The notes under the pieces: generated by a model | Database searches by the model: none | Told to the model about the DNA's origin: nothing | Seen by the model: the letters and a program-made list of their open reading frames with translations, nothing else | Assembly (NCBI GenBank): GCA_029449235.1 | Contig: JANATG010000001.1 | Coordinates: 3,410,001 to 3,474,000, forward strand | Source: Linnemannia schmuckeri | Taxonomy: Eukaryota; Mortierellomycota; Mortierellomycetes; Mortierellales; Mortierellaceae | Direction of reading: 5' to 3' | Length of the DNA stretch: 64,000 bases | Part shown: one piece after another, positions 35,497 through 47,374 of the stretch | Layout of the letters: each line of letters opens with the position of its first letter | Numbering within the stretch: the first letter of the stretch is position 1 | Translations under genes and position numbers: made by a program

Positions 35497-37488
35497 TCAC
35501 AATGGCCACTTGGGCAGTCCCAGCACAAACACCAGGACAGTAACAAACACAAACGTGCCGAGAAAGTGCCGATGCTTCTTCAAGGTCGACAACACAACAA
35601 CCAACATCTCCACCTTCCCTGCTAATATAAGTCTCTCTACCTCCCTCTCCAGCGGCTGTCCAAAGGGAACAGTGCGGTGGATCGAGACGCGTTGGAGACG
35701 CGGCCACCGCCGAAGAGTGCCTCCTTCATCATCTTCCTCGATCGACATGCCCTCCAAAAAGAGCGCAACATCCTTCAAAAGCCCTAGGTGCTGCAACTGC
35801 GCCTTGAGTTGTTCGTCATCGCCAAGGTGAGCTATTGGATCCTGAACACCCTCCAACAAGCAAAGGCACTGCAACCTCAATTTATCCCGTAGAGCCTCTG
35901 CCTCCAGCTTGGACTTCCACGACTTTATGACCTTCATTCTCTTCTGCTGTTTGGCTGTCTCCGTCCTGCTGCTGAGCGACGCAACCATCCAGTCCCAATG
36001 CCAACTCGGCAACTTAATATCAATATCGGTCGACCCCACTCGCAGGCGCTCCAGGAACCTGAGTCGACTCAGCAGACAGAACCCGCCCTCTAACGTCATA
36101 GTCAATGCTCTTGGTCTATATGTCGGCGACAAGGACATCCAATTCTCAACCCCCGAGAACTCTAGATCGCGTAGCTTGGGACAGAGTACTGAAACGTATC
36201 CAAAAATGTATCTCTCGGGACCCGGGTCAGATCCATATGTAGAGCAGCCAATGTGAAGCGTCTCTAGATCTCGACACGCCCAAAGTCTCGGAAGCGGCCT
36301 GCGACTCAGTCGTCCATGCCTCTGTCGGAAGTGAATATCAATGTCGTCCAGTGAAATGTATGTCCCGGGTGCCTTGAGGTGAAGTAGAGTCGGCATGATG
36401 CAAAGGCAGCCGTGCAGATCTGGGCAATTCGCCAAGATCTCGAGCCTTGTCAGCATGCTTGGTTGCAGTTGGAGGTTCCGAACAAGACTCGGCACACATT
36501 CATGTCCTCGATAAAGGTGCCAAACATCTCTCAAGTACGGACTGGAGGTACCATCAATGTCTGACAACTGGATTCCGATACTGTTGGAGCCGTTCTCCCG
36601 ATTCGAGAAATGGAAGGACTTTAGATGGCGACAGTGCTTTTTGGCATGATCAGCAAGCCTCGTCTCGTTGACGGCATAAGGTCCCGTAGTTTTGTGTTGA
36701 GCCTCATAAACTGTGAGCTGCTGAATATAGGGCGATATTGTTAACAGAGTCTCGAGACATGACTGAGGCAGCTGGACACGTCGAAAGTCGAGTCGTCGAA
36801 GAGCCAGGGGGTATCGTTTTTTGGCAGTATGTTCGTTCAGGATCCAGGGTCCCGATAATATAAGAGTACTGATGCTCCGGAGGGACAGTGTCTCGAGGCG
36901 GGGGCAGTTGTTGAGTAGTACTCGCATCTCGATCGCACCGTCGCAAGAAAAGTGGATTTGTAGGCTTGTAATCGACGGCAAATATGGAAATATGCATGAT
37001 AGCGAGAGGTCGGCGAATCCATGAATCCTGACCTCCCGCAGTGGTAGCATCAGTGGTCCTTGGCGTTGAATGGTTGTGCTACTGTTATCGTCGGTACTAT
37101 CTCCTCTCTGCACAAGGTATCCCTGCTGCCACTGCCCCAGTCTTGTCAAGTACGCGTGGTGTCTACTCCTCAGCGTTTCGCACAGTGCTTCCCACTTGTT
37201 CGTCGACTGGACGCCGTCCCTGAGATAGCAGTTGATGCGACTGACTTTCTGTAACTGGTTCAGGACATACATTTCCTCTTCTTCTTCGTCCTGAAGGTCG
37301 GCGGTATCCCATGTAGCCTCTCGGTTGATACGGTACAGACTGACAACGAGCCATTTCCGACAGACGAGGATGACCTTGTTGTTAATAGTAAAGTCGTCTA
37401 GGTAGGAGAGGATGTGCTCGGCAATCTCGGGTATGTCCATGGGCGATACTGTCCGGCCGGCTATCGTGCTGAGGGCGTGTGTCTCCAT
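35497..37488 (-). CDS. F-box/LRR protein, unit D (subfamily 2), intact
   Basis: A single open frame of 663 aa with no intron. Residues 17-65 form an F-box (MDIPEIAEHILSYLDDFTINNKVILVCRKWLVVSLYRINREATWD is split here as MDIPEIAEHILSYL then VCRKWLVV). LRR-like repeats follow (LREVRIHGFADLSLS, ITSLQIHFSCD, LETLSLRSIS, LRRLDFRRVQLP). The subfamily's C-terminal block is complete: LPRLWACRDLETLHI, RYIFGYVSVLCPKLRDLEF, LEGGFCLLSRLRFLERLRV, WHWDWMVA and LGLLKDVALFLEGM. The family role is substrate recognition for SCF ubiquitin ligases; the substrate is unknown. This is the only intact member of subfamily 2 here and serves as the reference for units B, C, E and F. Confidence 0.8.
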   Translation of the reverse strand: METHALSTIAGRTVSPMDIPEIAEHILSYLDDFTINNKVILVCRKWLVVSLYRINREATWDTADLQDEEEEEMYVLNQLQKVSRINCYLRDGVQSTNKWEALCETLRSRHHAYLTRLGQWQQGYLVQRGDSTDDNSSTTIQRQGPLMLPLREVRIHGFADLSLSCIFPYLPSITSLQIHFSCDGAIEMRVLLNNCPRLETLSLRSISTLILSGPWILNEHTAKKRYPLALRRLDFRRVQLPQSCLETLLTISPYIQQLTVYEAQHKTTGPYAVNETRLADHAKKHCRHLKSFHFSNRENGSNSIGIQLSDIDGTSSPYLRDVWHLYRGHECVPSLVRNLQLQPSMLTRLEILANCPDLHGCLCIMPTLLHLKAPGTYISLDDIDIHFRQRHGRLSRRPLPRLWACRDLETLHIGCSTYGSDPGPERYIFGYVSVLCPKLRDLEFSGVENWMSLSPTYRPRALTMTLEGGFCLLSRLRFLERLRVGSTDIDIKLPSWHWDWMVASLSSRTETAKQQKRMKVIKSWKSKLEAEALRDKLRLQCLCLLEGVQDPIAHLGDDEQLKAQLQHLGLLKDVALFLEGMSIEEDDEGGTLRRWPRLQRVSIHRTVPFGQPLEREVERLILAGKVEMLVVVLSTLKKHRHFLGTFVFVTVLVFVLGLPKWPL

Positions 37489-37742
37489 TGGTATCAGTGG
37501 TGTTATGGTGATTGTGGTGAGAAGAAGATAGGAAACGAATACAGGAGATGGAGATTGACGAAAAAAAGAAATTCAAATACGCCTTGGATGCAAGCGAGTC
37601 ACATCCAGGGGCCTAGAACACTTAAAAAATCAGAAACGTGGCTGAAAAGTCGACCGCCAACGACAAGTACGCACGCTTAACAAGCAAACACACAAACTGC
37701 AGTTGGCCGCTGCAAAAGACACAAACACAAAAGAAAGGATTA

Positions 37743-39714
37743 TTATTCACAGACGTGTAAAAATACACCCACATTACGGCTTGGGTCCAAAGAACGAAAT
37801 ATCTTGCTGAAACGATTCTTGGGTGGCAAGGACGGGACATAATTCTTTGTGAGTCGAGGACACTCCTTCTCCACTGGCCACAAAAAGTCCACGTCGGTGT
37901 ACAGCCCAACCTTGGTCAACCGAAGCCAAGCCTCAAAGTCGCTCCTTTCCACCTCTTCCAGCAACATGGACTTCAGGTCCACCAAAAGACCCAGGTTCTT
38001 CAGTCGGCTTTCCAGTTCCCGTTCAACAACGGCGGGACTTGTTTTTGGTGCAAGGTCTATTATGAACCGACCGGAATTGCTTAGTCGAATAAGCTCTTCC
38101 TGCCTTTCCCTGGAAAGGATCGAGTCCCACTCCGCAACAGCTTGTCTCCTTGCCTTCCTGGCCGCCAAAGTGTGTCTGGAAGCGACCATCCAGTTCAAAT
38201 CAGAGGGTGCGCACTGGAGCTTGGCGTCAAAGGAGCCCACCCGAAGACGCCTTAAGTGCCACAATCCCGCAAGAACACACAACCCGTCCTCCAAAAGCAT
38301 ATAAAGATTTGGCTTGTAACCCCGAGACTGTAGAGAAAAAACGTCAAGCCCATAGATCTCCAAATCCTGAACTTTTCGGCATACGTTAGAAATATATCCG
38401 AAAATTAGGCGAGAAACAATGGGGGCTTCGATCCTGCCAGATCCGTAACTGTGGAACGCCAAGTGGAGTGTGCGGAGGTTGTGACAGGCCCAAATTTATG
38501 AGACAGGTTGACGCCGGCCCGGGCTATTGTTGCCGTTGTCGACGCGGATCCATCGGTTGGGAAGGCGTTGGTGAATGTCCAGGTGATGGGTCGAGAGTTC
38601 GGTGTGAGGAGCGAGGAGGTGAAGAAGGTGAGGCGAGTTGCAGAGGAATTCATGAAGTCCGACAGCGGTGTTAATATCGTCCCGTCTATTTCAAGTGTTG
38701 TCGCCACGTTTGCAGCTGTCTTCAAGGCGTGAACTAGAGACAGAGAAAACATCGCGTTGAGAAGCATCAATGTCGATTTGTCGCCAAACTCTTGATGTTG
38801 AATTGATAGTTGCTGTGAATGTCCAATGTCATCCACGGGTGTCGTGCTTTGCTGAGACAAGAATGCTTGTAGTCGCACCCTCTCACACTCATTAAACTGG
38901 TTGAAGAAAAAAATGATGGGCGTTGTGTTTTCCTTCCAGGTGTGAAGTTTAACTTCATTGAGTCGTGGCGATATCGCCAGGAGGTGAACCAAGGCAGGCA
39001 TGTTGAACCGTACATGGAGCAGCATAAGTGACCGGAGCCGTAAGAGTGGTTTGTTGATGAACTGAGGACCCCAGGATCAGCATGTCCCTGGATTCAATGA
39101 ATCCTTTCCAGTAGGAGGCAAGCAGTCAGTACCTGCAACATTGGGAACCTTGCCATCTCTCGCAACCGCATCTCCTGCGTCGCCAGTTCTCGGAGGAAGG
39201 GCAAGAGGGGCGCGAATATCAGCACAAACTGGAGATGCCCACTCAGACTTAGTTCCTGCAAAGGGCTGTCCAGCAGTACTTGAACGTCCAGAATAACGCC
39301 CGTACGAGAAAAGGTGGATAACTGTTTGCCCTGAAGTTGTTGGTTGAGACAGCTTTGAATGTAATGGCGCTGGTGTTTCTCTTTGACAGTCCCAACAAGG
39401 TCGTTCCAGAGAGAGAGAACCGCCCGGCTTTTGACAATGTAACAACACAATCGACCGGCATTCTGCAGCCTCTGCAAGTCTAGGTCCAGTTCCTGTTCGG
39501 ACAACTGGCTATTCCAAATAACTTCCCTGATGAGTCGCTGTCGGTTCATCACGAACCATTGTCGACAGATCGCGGCAACAGAATGTGCAATGTCGTAAGC
39601 TTCGAGGAAGGAGAATATACGCTCCAGTAGTTCGGGGATGGCAAGCGGAGAGTTCCGCTTTCTGGTGGGAAGCTGTCCTGAGGAAGGGTGTTCCAGTGCC
39701 GAGTCGAAGATCAT
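37743..39714 (-). pseudogene. F-box/LRR pseudogene, unit E (subfamily 2)
   Basis: The start at 39714 (MIFDSALEH) opens an F-box (SPLAIPELLERIFSFL...ICRQWFVMNRQRLIREVIWN) and the first LRR part, ending at a stop at 39094. Homology resumes in another frame just after (WGPQFINKPLLRLRSLMLLHV, like GPWISQNHDRRKPLRLKTLDI of unit B), continuing to about 38497. There a second shift is needed to read IWACHNLRTLHLAFHSYG into the last block, open from 38462 to 37743 (LIFGYISNVCRKVQDLEI, DLNWMVA, LGLLVDLKSMLLEE). Two frameshifts and the stop make it non-functional unless the assembly is wrong at these points. Confidence 0.7.
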
Positions 39715-39991
39715 TCGCGGAAGAAAAGATGAAAAAGGGAAGAGGGATTGCAACGCAGTCGAAAAAGAGAGGAAAAAGAAAGGTTGCCAAAATTCATTTC
39801 TAGTCGACAGCATGCAGCTGAAACCACCCCTTCAAATTCGAGACTATTTAAGCCATCAACTGATGGTACCATTGATTAACGCTACATAGCTAGCTAGATG
39901 TGAACCCCCTCCCCCTAGAACCAGCTCGGGCTGAGAAGGTTCAGAGCATCCTCCGGCGGTTGTGCGAGCTCCTTACCAAAGGAGATTAGCC

Positions 39992-41455
39992 TCAGTGCAG
40001 ACAAGCATTGGTACCCTCTACATCCATCTTCTTCACATCCGACAACAGCCCCAGTCTCTCCAGCTGCTTCGTTAGACCAGGCTCAACAAAACCTTCAACC
40101 GAAGCAACCCAATACATCTTCTCTTTAGCTCTTACTACCACACGCGACGTTCTGCTCAGTTCTGTTTGCTTCTCAGTCTCAATTCCTCTCTCCCATCCAG
40201 CAGCAACACTATGTCTTTTCGCCCTCGACCTGGCATTGTGGTCAGAAGAATGTATCCAGCTCAAAGCATCTCTGCAAGAACCAAACGATCTGTCCCAATG
40301 ATCCTGTACAAGCAACTTCATCGTCCGCAACTTCTTCATCCTCGAGAGAGAACAGAGTCCTCCATCGAGTCGTCCGAAAAGTACCGGGTTGTATGTTGTG
40401 GTGCCGTCTTCCGTCTTTCATAAGTCTGCCACTTGGATCTCGAGCACTTCAAGATTTGGACATATTCGTAAAATGTATCCAAATACAATCCTTGAATGCA
40501 CAGGGACAGTCAACTCAACATGTCGATGGCTGTGTACCTCAATGCTGAGCTGCCGAAGCCCTCGACACGCCCAAATTCTAGGCCGAACTGCCGGCTCCTC
40601 CAGCTCTGCCAACCTCATGAACATGACGCCCGCGTCCGGATCGAAATATCCTGAACGACGATGTAGGTCCATGGCCTCCAAAAGAATCGCAGAGTTGACG
40701 ACCCTGAGCCTCAGTAAATGGAGTGACATACAGAGAAAGTGGTGCAAGTGTCGCAGGGCTGTCGTAATATCGAAGCAGGGCGTCCAACTATATCTATTGC
40801 TCTAGTCCTAGAAAAGCTCCAGGGTCGTTACATGATTGATCTTCAGCGCCGGGCTCTCCAAAAGAGAATGTCCGATCCCTGGTGCCTACAGAGACCACTC
40901 CGTCGAGCCTCCAGAATGCTCATTCAGCCTTTGGCGCCACTCGGTCTCCGTTGGGTAACGTTCGGCAACTGAGAAATGCTGATTATCGATCATAAGGCCT
41001 AACGTCCTGATGTGCTGAAAAAGGTCATACTGGTCGAGCTCCATGTCTGCAAATCTACCCTGGTGGGACCTGCTCCTGCTTTGAAGGCCAATAAGGTTGA
41101 GCTCCTGTAGTCTTGGTGTGTTCCTGAGAAGGTCCTTGAGTTCCGGTTGGAGATAAGCTACTTTCCTTAAGCCGAGTGAGCGAAGCGCCAAAGGCTTTTA
41201 CGAACTATCGAACGAGGGACCCACAATCCTAAAGTCACTCATTCGACAGGCGCGAAAGCCTTCCAGAAGACGGCACTTGCTCAACACAATCCCCAAGTGC
41301 ATAGTCTTGATTCCAGAGTTGCACAGGTCGAGCTTGAGGCTTATTAGAGATGACGGGAAGTCGATGTAGTCAAGCTGGTCGTCTTCAATGAAACCAAGGC
41401 AGAGATCCAGCTCGTGAAGAGGCGTGTAGAAGAGTCGACAATGCTTTGGCGTCAT
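39992..41455 (-). pseudogene. F-box/LRR remnant, unit F (subfamily 2, no F-box)
   Basis: Four pieces lie in order: 41455-41198 (TPLHELDLCLGF, SSLISLKLDLCN), 41191-40886 (LRSLGLRKVAYLQPELKDLLRNTPRLQELNL), 40747-40418 (MDLHRRSGYFDPD, RIWACRGLRQLSIEVHSHRH, SRIVFGYILRICPNLEVLEI) and 40339-39992 (LERLGLLSDVKKMDVEG). They correspond to the middle and end of unit D-type proteins, but in changing frames. No F-box region is detectable upstream before the next unit begins, so the copy is truncated at its 5' end. Confidence 0.65.
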
Positions 41456-41508
41456 AGATTATCAGAGCGGAAAGGCGGCTCTTGAGGGTACTGGCAAGGT
41501 GGGTCATG

Positions 41509-42453
41509 TCAAATCATGTGATCACAGGACCCAAAGCTGAACAGGTCGAGGGTGGGGCAGCGTCCGGCGAAGGAGTCAATGTCCTTGATATTTTGGGAGA
41601 CAGAAAACTCGCAATGCCTTGACGTTGGATAATACCAATGCGGACTCTCCTCTTCCTCATTCTTTGCATAATGTGCTAATGTTATTTTTGTCGGTTCCAC
41701 GCGTGCCAGGCTGTATGATGAAGTCGTACTCCTTGAAATTAGCGATTCCTCCGATAGCCAATACCTCCAGCATTATTGCGACCGGACCTAGCGCCTTGGT
41801 CATTGCTCTGTTAAAACATCCCATTAACCGAGTCGCAAATCCTGAATATTGTCCAGTAACACAAAATTCTCTGTTTCCAAACGGCTGAGGCCCCTCATGC
41901 CCGACAACAGGCCTCCATCCCACTGCGAAATCTCGAGCCCAGGGTTCTTTTGCTCCAGCTATTGTTGAATCTTTAAACTCATGTTGGCCGTTATGGGTTG
42001 GTGGTCACGCTGCAGGCTCATAAACGCCCAAAACGTACTGTGGAAAATCGCTCCCACCGTTGGATTTAAAATGTCAACAGAGAGATCTGTATCCTTCAAT
42101 AACGCTCCGCGGCACATGCGGCATTTCCTAGTATATGTACTGGCGCCAAGGATCGGGAGAAGGGTGCAGTACCAGACTTGCAAACCAGAAAGCAGTTGTG
42201 GAAGGTTTCTAGTCGAAAATAGAGTTGCAGACCGTACTCCCTGCGTGCCCAGAAGGAGAGAGCGTGGCCGATCCGCTCGATTACTTAGGGCAACTCGACC
42301 GGCCGCATTGGCATGTTGAAAGTTGATGACTGCTTTGTTTTGGAGTGCTGATGTTGAAGCGTGTGTGTGGTCCCTTGTGATGTGGAGTCGTGTTGAGTGA
42401 GCGTTGAGGTGAAGAATGAACAAGTGTCCCAACTTTTTCTTCGCGGCACCCAT
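41509..42453 (-). pseudogene. remnant of subfamily 1, unit G
   Basis: The 42453-41959 frame begins MGAAKKKLGH and includes FSTRNLPQLLSGLQVWYCTLLPILGASTYTRK, matching FQPNTFHACFLVCKLWYRTLLPILWYEYV of the intact unit H. Downstream pieces in other frames follow, the last at 41700-41509 (FAGRCPTLDLFSF, like LAGCCPKLQQFTV). Much of the LRR region is deleted or scrambled. It lies immediately downstream of the intact paralogue H. Confidence 0.6.
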
Positions 42454-42580
42454 TGAAAAAGTCTTGTGTCACTTGCGCCTGCACCTTGTTGCCATCAATA
42501 CCATCATGAGAAAAAAGAATGCCCACAACCAACCACTCATAAAAACCTATGGTCTCTGAAAACAAATAACATTAAGGATA

Positions 42581-44164
42581 TTACCAAGAAGCGAAAAGTG
42601 TAGGGTCTGGTGAACGACTGTAAGAAACGAGATTCAAGGCCACGATCCGAAGCTGATCCAGCCCCTTGACCATCCCAAAGAGCTCCTTTAGCCAGACCTT
42701 GGGCGGCGCGTCTATTTCATCATCAAGGATAGACGAGTCCTGCGGACGATGGTACCAGCCCATGAAGCTGGTCGTGCTCGAAATGTTGGCAATATCGATT
42801 AGAGATCGTCGTGATGGGCCCCTCATCCCTCTCATCCCTTCCAGTTCGTCTCCGAAATCGAACTCTAGCTGCTCCAACCCTTGACATCCCCACGGCTGAC
42901 TTTGCAGAAACTTCAACGTCGCAAGTGTCGACATTCCAGTGCCGCCGCTGAGAGAAAACGTCTTGAGTCGGCGACACTCAACCAACACCCGGAGAATCTC
43001 CCTTGGATCAAACGCGCCCTGCAGCTCGAAGTAGTGGTCGATAAAGATGTGTTCCAGCGTTGCAGAGTGGGTCAATATTGAGCGGAGGACGTCTCTTTCG
43101 GTGTTCCTAGCGGTCATAGCTACAAACTTGATCCTGTTCAATCCAGACAAGGAGCAACCTCGAATTAGAGACCCAATGGAAAATCCGCGCTCCAACTCGT
43201 CGTGAGTGTCGTTGATGACCAATATGGAGAGATGTGGACAGCGGTTTTTGAGGAAACTGGCAAGGCGGCTCATGTCGAATCGAGCGACCGTAATGTCCAC
43301 CGTGAATTGCTGAAGTTTGGGGCAACATCCGGCAAGGTAGACAAGGTCCATGTTCTGTGGAAAAAACGGTACCCGCAAAATCTTGACTCTGGGTAACACC
43401 AGCTCATATCCTTCTCCTCTACTTCCCTTGTTGACACCACCACCACTGAAGCCTTTTCCGCCTTTGTGGCCTTGAGGTTGCAGCGTGTAAAGATCGCCTT
43501 CCTTGAAAGCATGGACCTTTGAGAGTTCCAATCTCTCCAATGTTCTTGCCATCGCCCTCAATGCCTTGACCAACGACCCCTGGTAGCTGTTCCACTGATC
43601 AAGCCGCAAATCCCAAATATTATCCAGCAACTCAAAATCCTCTTCGTCCAATCGTGCCCGTGTTTTGGACGACTCTGACCCCTCCCACCTCAAAAACCCA
43701 ATGCCAGGATTCATTCGAACCAACTTCCTTTGCGTCTGCATGCTCATATTGGTCGCCTTTGATGCATCGTCGTACCGCAGGACTAAGCTCTCCAACAGGG
43801 TACAATTGAATGGACCATCGCATCCTCCATGCGAGTCGAAACGTTGAAAGAGAAGACTGTATCGCTCAAGGACACGAGGGGATACATGTTGCATCTCGTC
43901 GTAGACGTATTCGTACCATAGGATCGGGAGAAGGGTCCTGTACCAGAGCTTACAAACCAGGAAGCAGGCGTGGAAGGTGTTGGGTTGGAACCGACGTACG
44001 CTGTTTAGACTGCCCCACTTGGTCGTCACAGTTTGGACTGAGAAATACGGTAGAAACCATCCCACTCTGGTAAGAATTTCGGGTAGCGCGAGTGTGTCCC
44101 AGGCGGAAGTGCTGGGAAGATTTGCGCGTGATTTGTGTTGCTTGTTTTTGCGCCGGGGACCCAT
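42581..44164 (-). CDS. F-box-like/LRR protein, unit H (subfamily 1), intact
   Basis: A single frame of 527 aa from ATG at 44164 (MGPRRKNKQHKS) to 42581. An F-box-like segment lies near residues 22-80 (LALPEILTRVGWFLPYF...ACFLVCKLWYRTLLPILWYEYV), with an insertion between its two helical halves. LRR-like repeats follow (NIWDLRLDQWNSYQGSLVKALRAMARTLERLEL is one block; LAGCCPKLQQFTVDI another; LFGMVKGLDQLRIVALNL ends it). Family knowledge suggests an SCF substrate adaptor. The frame is open further upstream to 44317 through a 26-base tandem repeat, but MGPRRKN is the better start because unit G begins with a similar MGAAKKK. Confidence 0.75.
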   Translation of the reverse strand: MGPRRKNKQHKSRANLPSTSAWDTLALPEILTRVGWFLPYFSVQTVTTKWGSLNSVRRFQPNTFHACFLVCKLWYRTLLPILWYEYVYDEMQHVSPRVLERYSLLFQRFDSHGGCDGPFNCTLLESLVLRYDDASKATNMSMQTQRKLVRMNPGIGFLRWEGSESSKTRARLDEEDFELLDNIWDLRLDQWNSYQGSLVKALRAMARTLERLELSKVHAFKEGDLYTLQPQGHKGGKGFSGGGVNKGSRGEGYELVLPRVKILRVPFFPQNMDLVYLAGCCPKLQQFTVDITVARFDMSRLASFLKNRCPHLSILVINDTHDELERGFSIGSLIRGCSLSGLNRIKFVAMTARNTERDVLRSILTHSATLEHIFIDHYFELQGAFDPREILRVLVECRRLKTFSLSGGTGMSTLATLKFLQSQPWGCQGLEQLEFDFGDELEGMRGMRGPSRRSLIDIANISSTTSFMGWYHRPQDSSILDDEIDAPPKVWLKELFGMVKGLDQLRIVALNLVSYSRSPDPTLFASW

Positions 44165-44186
44165 TCGGTATGGAAATCCTGTTACT

Positions 44187-44257
44187 TGTATGCTGAGGTC
44201 CTTCTGCCTGTATGTGTGCTGAGGTCCTTCCGCCTGTATGTATGCTGAAGTCCTGTA
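44187..44257. repeat. 26-base tandem repeat, about three copies
   Basis: Unit TGTATGTGTGCTGAGGTCCT plus TCCGCC, imperfectly repeated upstream of the unit H start codon. It is in the leader of that gene and does not break the upstream frame. Confidence 0.75.
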
Positions 44258-44547
44258 GTTGTCCTTTGTTGTGTCGTTGGTGTTGAAATGAGCTCCATCA
44301 CTTTTTTTTTTTCTCACTTGGCCTCCCTAGCCATTAATCAGCGGTCACACTGCTCACGTGCCTAATGTCTCAGGTGCCTCTTGCCTTCAAAGTCTAATCA
44401 CAGCGCGTCAGGAACATGAAATGATACACAGAGCAAACAAGTCCTTGAGTACTTTGCAGACAATGAACAAAAGCGCTACTATATTTGACAGGCCTACCCT
44501 GCATGTACTAAGGATCCAAAGAGACTATAACTCCTGGGTCGCACGAC

Positions 44548-45677
44548 CTAATGTACCGGATGTAATACCAAGTCAACGCCTGAAGGTGCTCTAAGTCCTC
44601 GACCATCTTCACATTTCCCGTAGCCACGCCTTGAGCGTCTTTGCTGCCATCTCGTCAAGGAAGCGGACTGCTGTGAGTGACAATACCAACTCCAGTATTC
44701 AGCCGTTCTGGAGATGTTTGCAGGCGCAATGTCGCTCCGTGGTCGCCTCTGCTTGTCCGGCGCTCCATAACCAAAGTTGAGATCGAGTCGCTCAAATGCT
44801 ATACATCCAATGCCTAACTCTTCAGTACATCCAGTACCTCGTAAATCGTCAGCCAAGTGCTCCCGTTCAACGATAGGTACTTCAGCCTGCGACACTCGAC
44901 CATTATCATTGATCCTCGGAGTACGAAGCTTTGGTTGACACCTCCTGAGGATACTTGGCAACGGACTCATATCGAGCCGAGTTATCGCGATCTCGAAATT
45001 AATTTTTTGCAGGTTAGGGCAGCAACCAGGAAGATGTGTCAGTCCAGTATCATTTGAAAAACAAATCTTGACCTTAGGCAATACCAATATCAGTCCATCG
45101 CCTCTCCCTCCTGTTCCACTGTTTCCTTGTGTCCGATGCCATGTGGCGACATTGCACTTTGAACCCAAAAACTGCCTTGATACTCAAAGTCTCTAGCGTC
45201 CTTGCAACCGTTCTCAATACCTTGATCAATGACCCTTGAGAGCCATCCAGTCGGTCGAGTCCCAGAGTCTGGAGGTTGCTTAGTCTCACGAAACCCTCGG
45301 CTTCCAGTTGAGCACAAAGTCCTTGAGGTGCTAATTCCGAACCTTCTCAGCTCAGCGACTCAACGCCGGGATTCATTCGAGCCAGTTTCCGTTGAGTCTT
45401 CATGCTCAAGTTGATCGCTTTTGATGCATTCTCGTAGGCATTTGAACGGTAAATAAAACCTATGGATCGTCATCAATACAAGCCTAAGGTCTAGAACCTT
45501 AACTCTACCTCCAAGGGGCTTCTTCCGTATAGACCCAGACATCGAGTCTACCTCAGGAAAAAATGCGGGAGGGAACTTCAGGTAAAACATTGCAGATATG
45601 ATAAGTCCGAGTTGGTTAGCACTTGCATTGCCTTGCTTTACCAGCCAATCGGACCCAATTCCATAGGTAAAAGACAA
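44548..45677 (-). pseudogene. remnant of subfamily 1, unit I
   Basis: Pieces in order match the intact unit H. 45677-45360 includes KSDQLEHEDSTETGSNESRR, a shifted reading of the region upstream of the LRRs. 45289-45074 reads NLQTLGLDRLDGSQGSLIKVLRTVARTLETL, as DLRLDQWNSYQGSLVKALRAMARTLERL in H. 45168-44548 reads LVLPKVKI, LPGCCPNLQKINFEIAITRLDMSPL, as LPRVKI and LAGCCPKLQQFTVDITVARFDMSRL in H. The frames do not connect and the F-box part is missing, so this is a decayed tandem duplicate. Confidence 0.7.
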
Positions 45678-47360
45678 CCCTTGGCAGGAATGATTGGATA
45701 TGCGACCCTGGGAAAGTTACTTTCCCCTTTTCTTGTTGCTCTAGGGTACAGGGCGGTAACTGCTCTCGTGCGTGAGTGTCCGTGTCCGTGTGTGTGGTTG
45801 TGCGCCTTTCTTGCTGTTTTAGTCTCATGGGAAAATGCCAACCAAGAAAAGACAACAACAAAGCTATGACAGTTTATAAAACAAAACATAAATAAAAACC
45901 ACAGGACACGGGGGAGACGACAAAACCAACAACGCATCTATCAACGTATTGCATAATGCAATATTGAAGCAGTCGTGGTATCCTCTCCATACTTTCAACT
46001 TTCTCCTTTCCCCTTGAACATTTTTTGTTTTTCGTCTTGTATTTGTTTGCTGTCTTAAAAAAATGAGACGCACCTGCTTTGCCATTTGGCAAGCATTGAG
46101 AGCAATCGGTTTGTTTATTTGTCCCCTGTTTTTTCCTCCCTTTGACTTTTGCGCGTCTACGACATTGAGATGACCTCGATCAGGTCTGGAAAGGCTGAAG
46201 CTTGGTTGTTTGTTAGCTATTTTCCATAGGAGTGAAAATCAAAAGGAAGGTCTGCAAGGTATGTGAGCAAAGAAAATTAGCCTTCCTTTTTCTCACACAC
46301 ACAACTACAGTGTCGACACCAGTCTCGTCAACCATCTTGTGAGGAAATTTTTCTTGGTCCTCGGATATGCATCTGCCCATCACACAAATAAAGGGAGGGT
46401 TGGTAAGAGCACTGGAAAAGAAAAATGAGCAGAAATAAAAACATAATAACTATCAACATGAATAAAAAGAGGCATCCCTTCCTGCGCCATAGGACAGAGA
46501 GTAGACGGGTGATATGGCTCTTTTTGTTTGTTCGACCCAATAAGTTCAAAAATGGTGGAGAGGCAAAAGGCAAAAACATAGATCGGAAAGGGAGAAGGGG
46601 GGGGGGGGGGAGGGTACAAAGTCAGAGATATATCGATTTATTATGCTCTCTTGTCAACCCTGCCTCATTTAACAGGCGAAGGAATGTGCTGAGAGGTCAT
46701 TCAACATGTGCATTTGCATTTGAGGAATACCCCTCTGAAAATACTGCGTTAATTAGTTGACAAGAGGAGAGGAAAGGAAAGGAAAGGCAAAACAAAGCGC
46801 GCACCTGAATGGAATGAAAATCTACTCGTGTTTCTACGTAATAAATGAGAGGTCGTTCCCTCCGTCAGATGTTTTGGAAGCTATTCAGAGAAGCGTTAAA
46901 ATCGTGAGTAAAAATGAAATTGAGTGGATGAGGGAGTTTGTTGCTAGCATGGAGATTGCTCCTCGAGCCTGAATAACGTTAAACTCTCAGGTTGGATGGA
47001 ACGTATGAAATACATACGAAATAATATGTAGGTGATCCATTATCCTTGACGTGAGAACTGAACTTCCGCATGGTATCTACATACATAGATTATCACATTG
47101 GTGGGGCATGTTCGTTCCATGAGATGGGTCGAAGGCGAATGCATGAATATTGGCTATCATCATCTTTAGATGAGAAGAGAGGCAGATGCTGCTAGATTGG
47201 TTTCTGAAATGTGCTATCGGTGTCCTGTCTTGTGAAATGCGCGCAGAAAAAAGTAATAATGCTAGTCTTGTGGGAGGAGGAGATCGACCAGGAGGATCCT
47301 GCGACGCACACTCTTGATTCACTTGAGATCGGTCATCTTCCATCCGCCCTCTCCCTTTTA

Positions 47361-47374
47361 TCTCTTTCTCTCTT

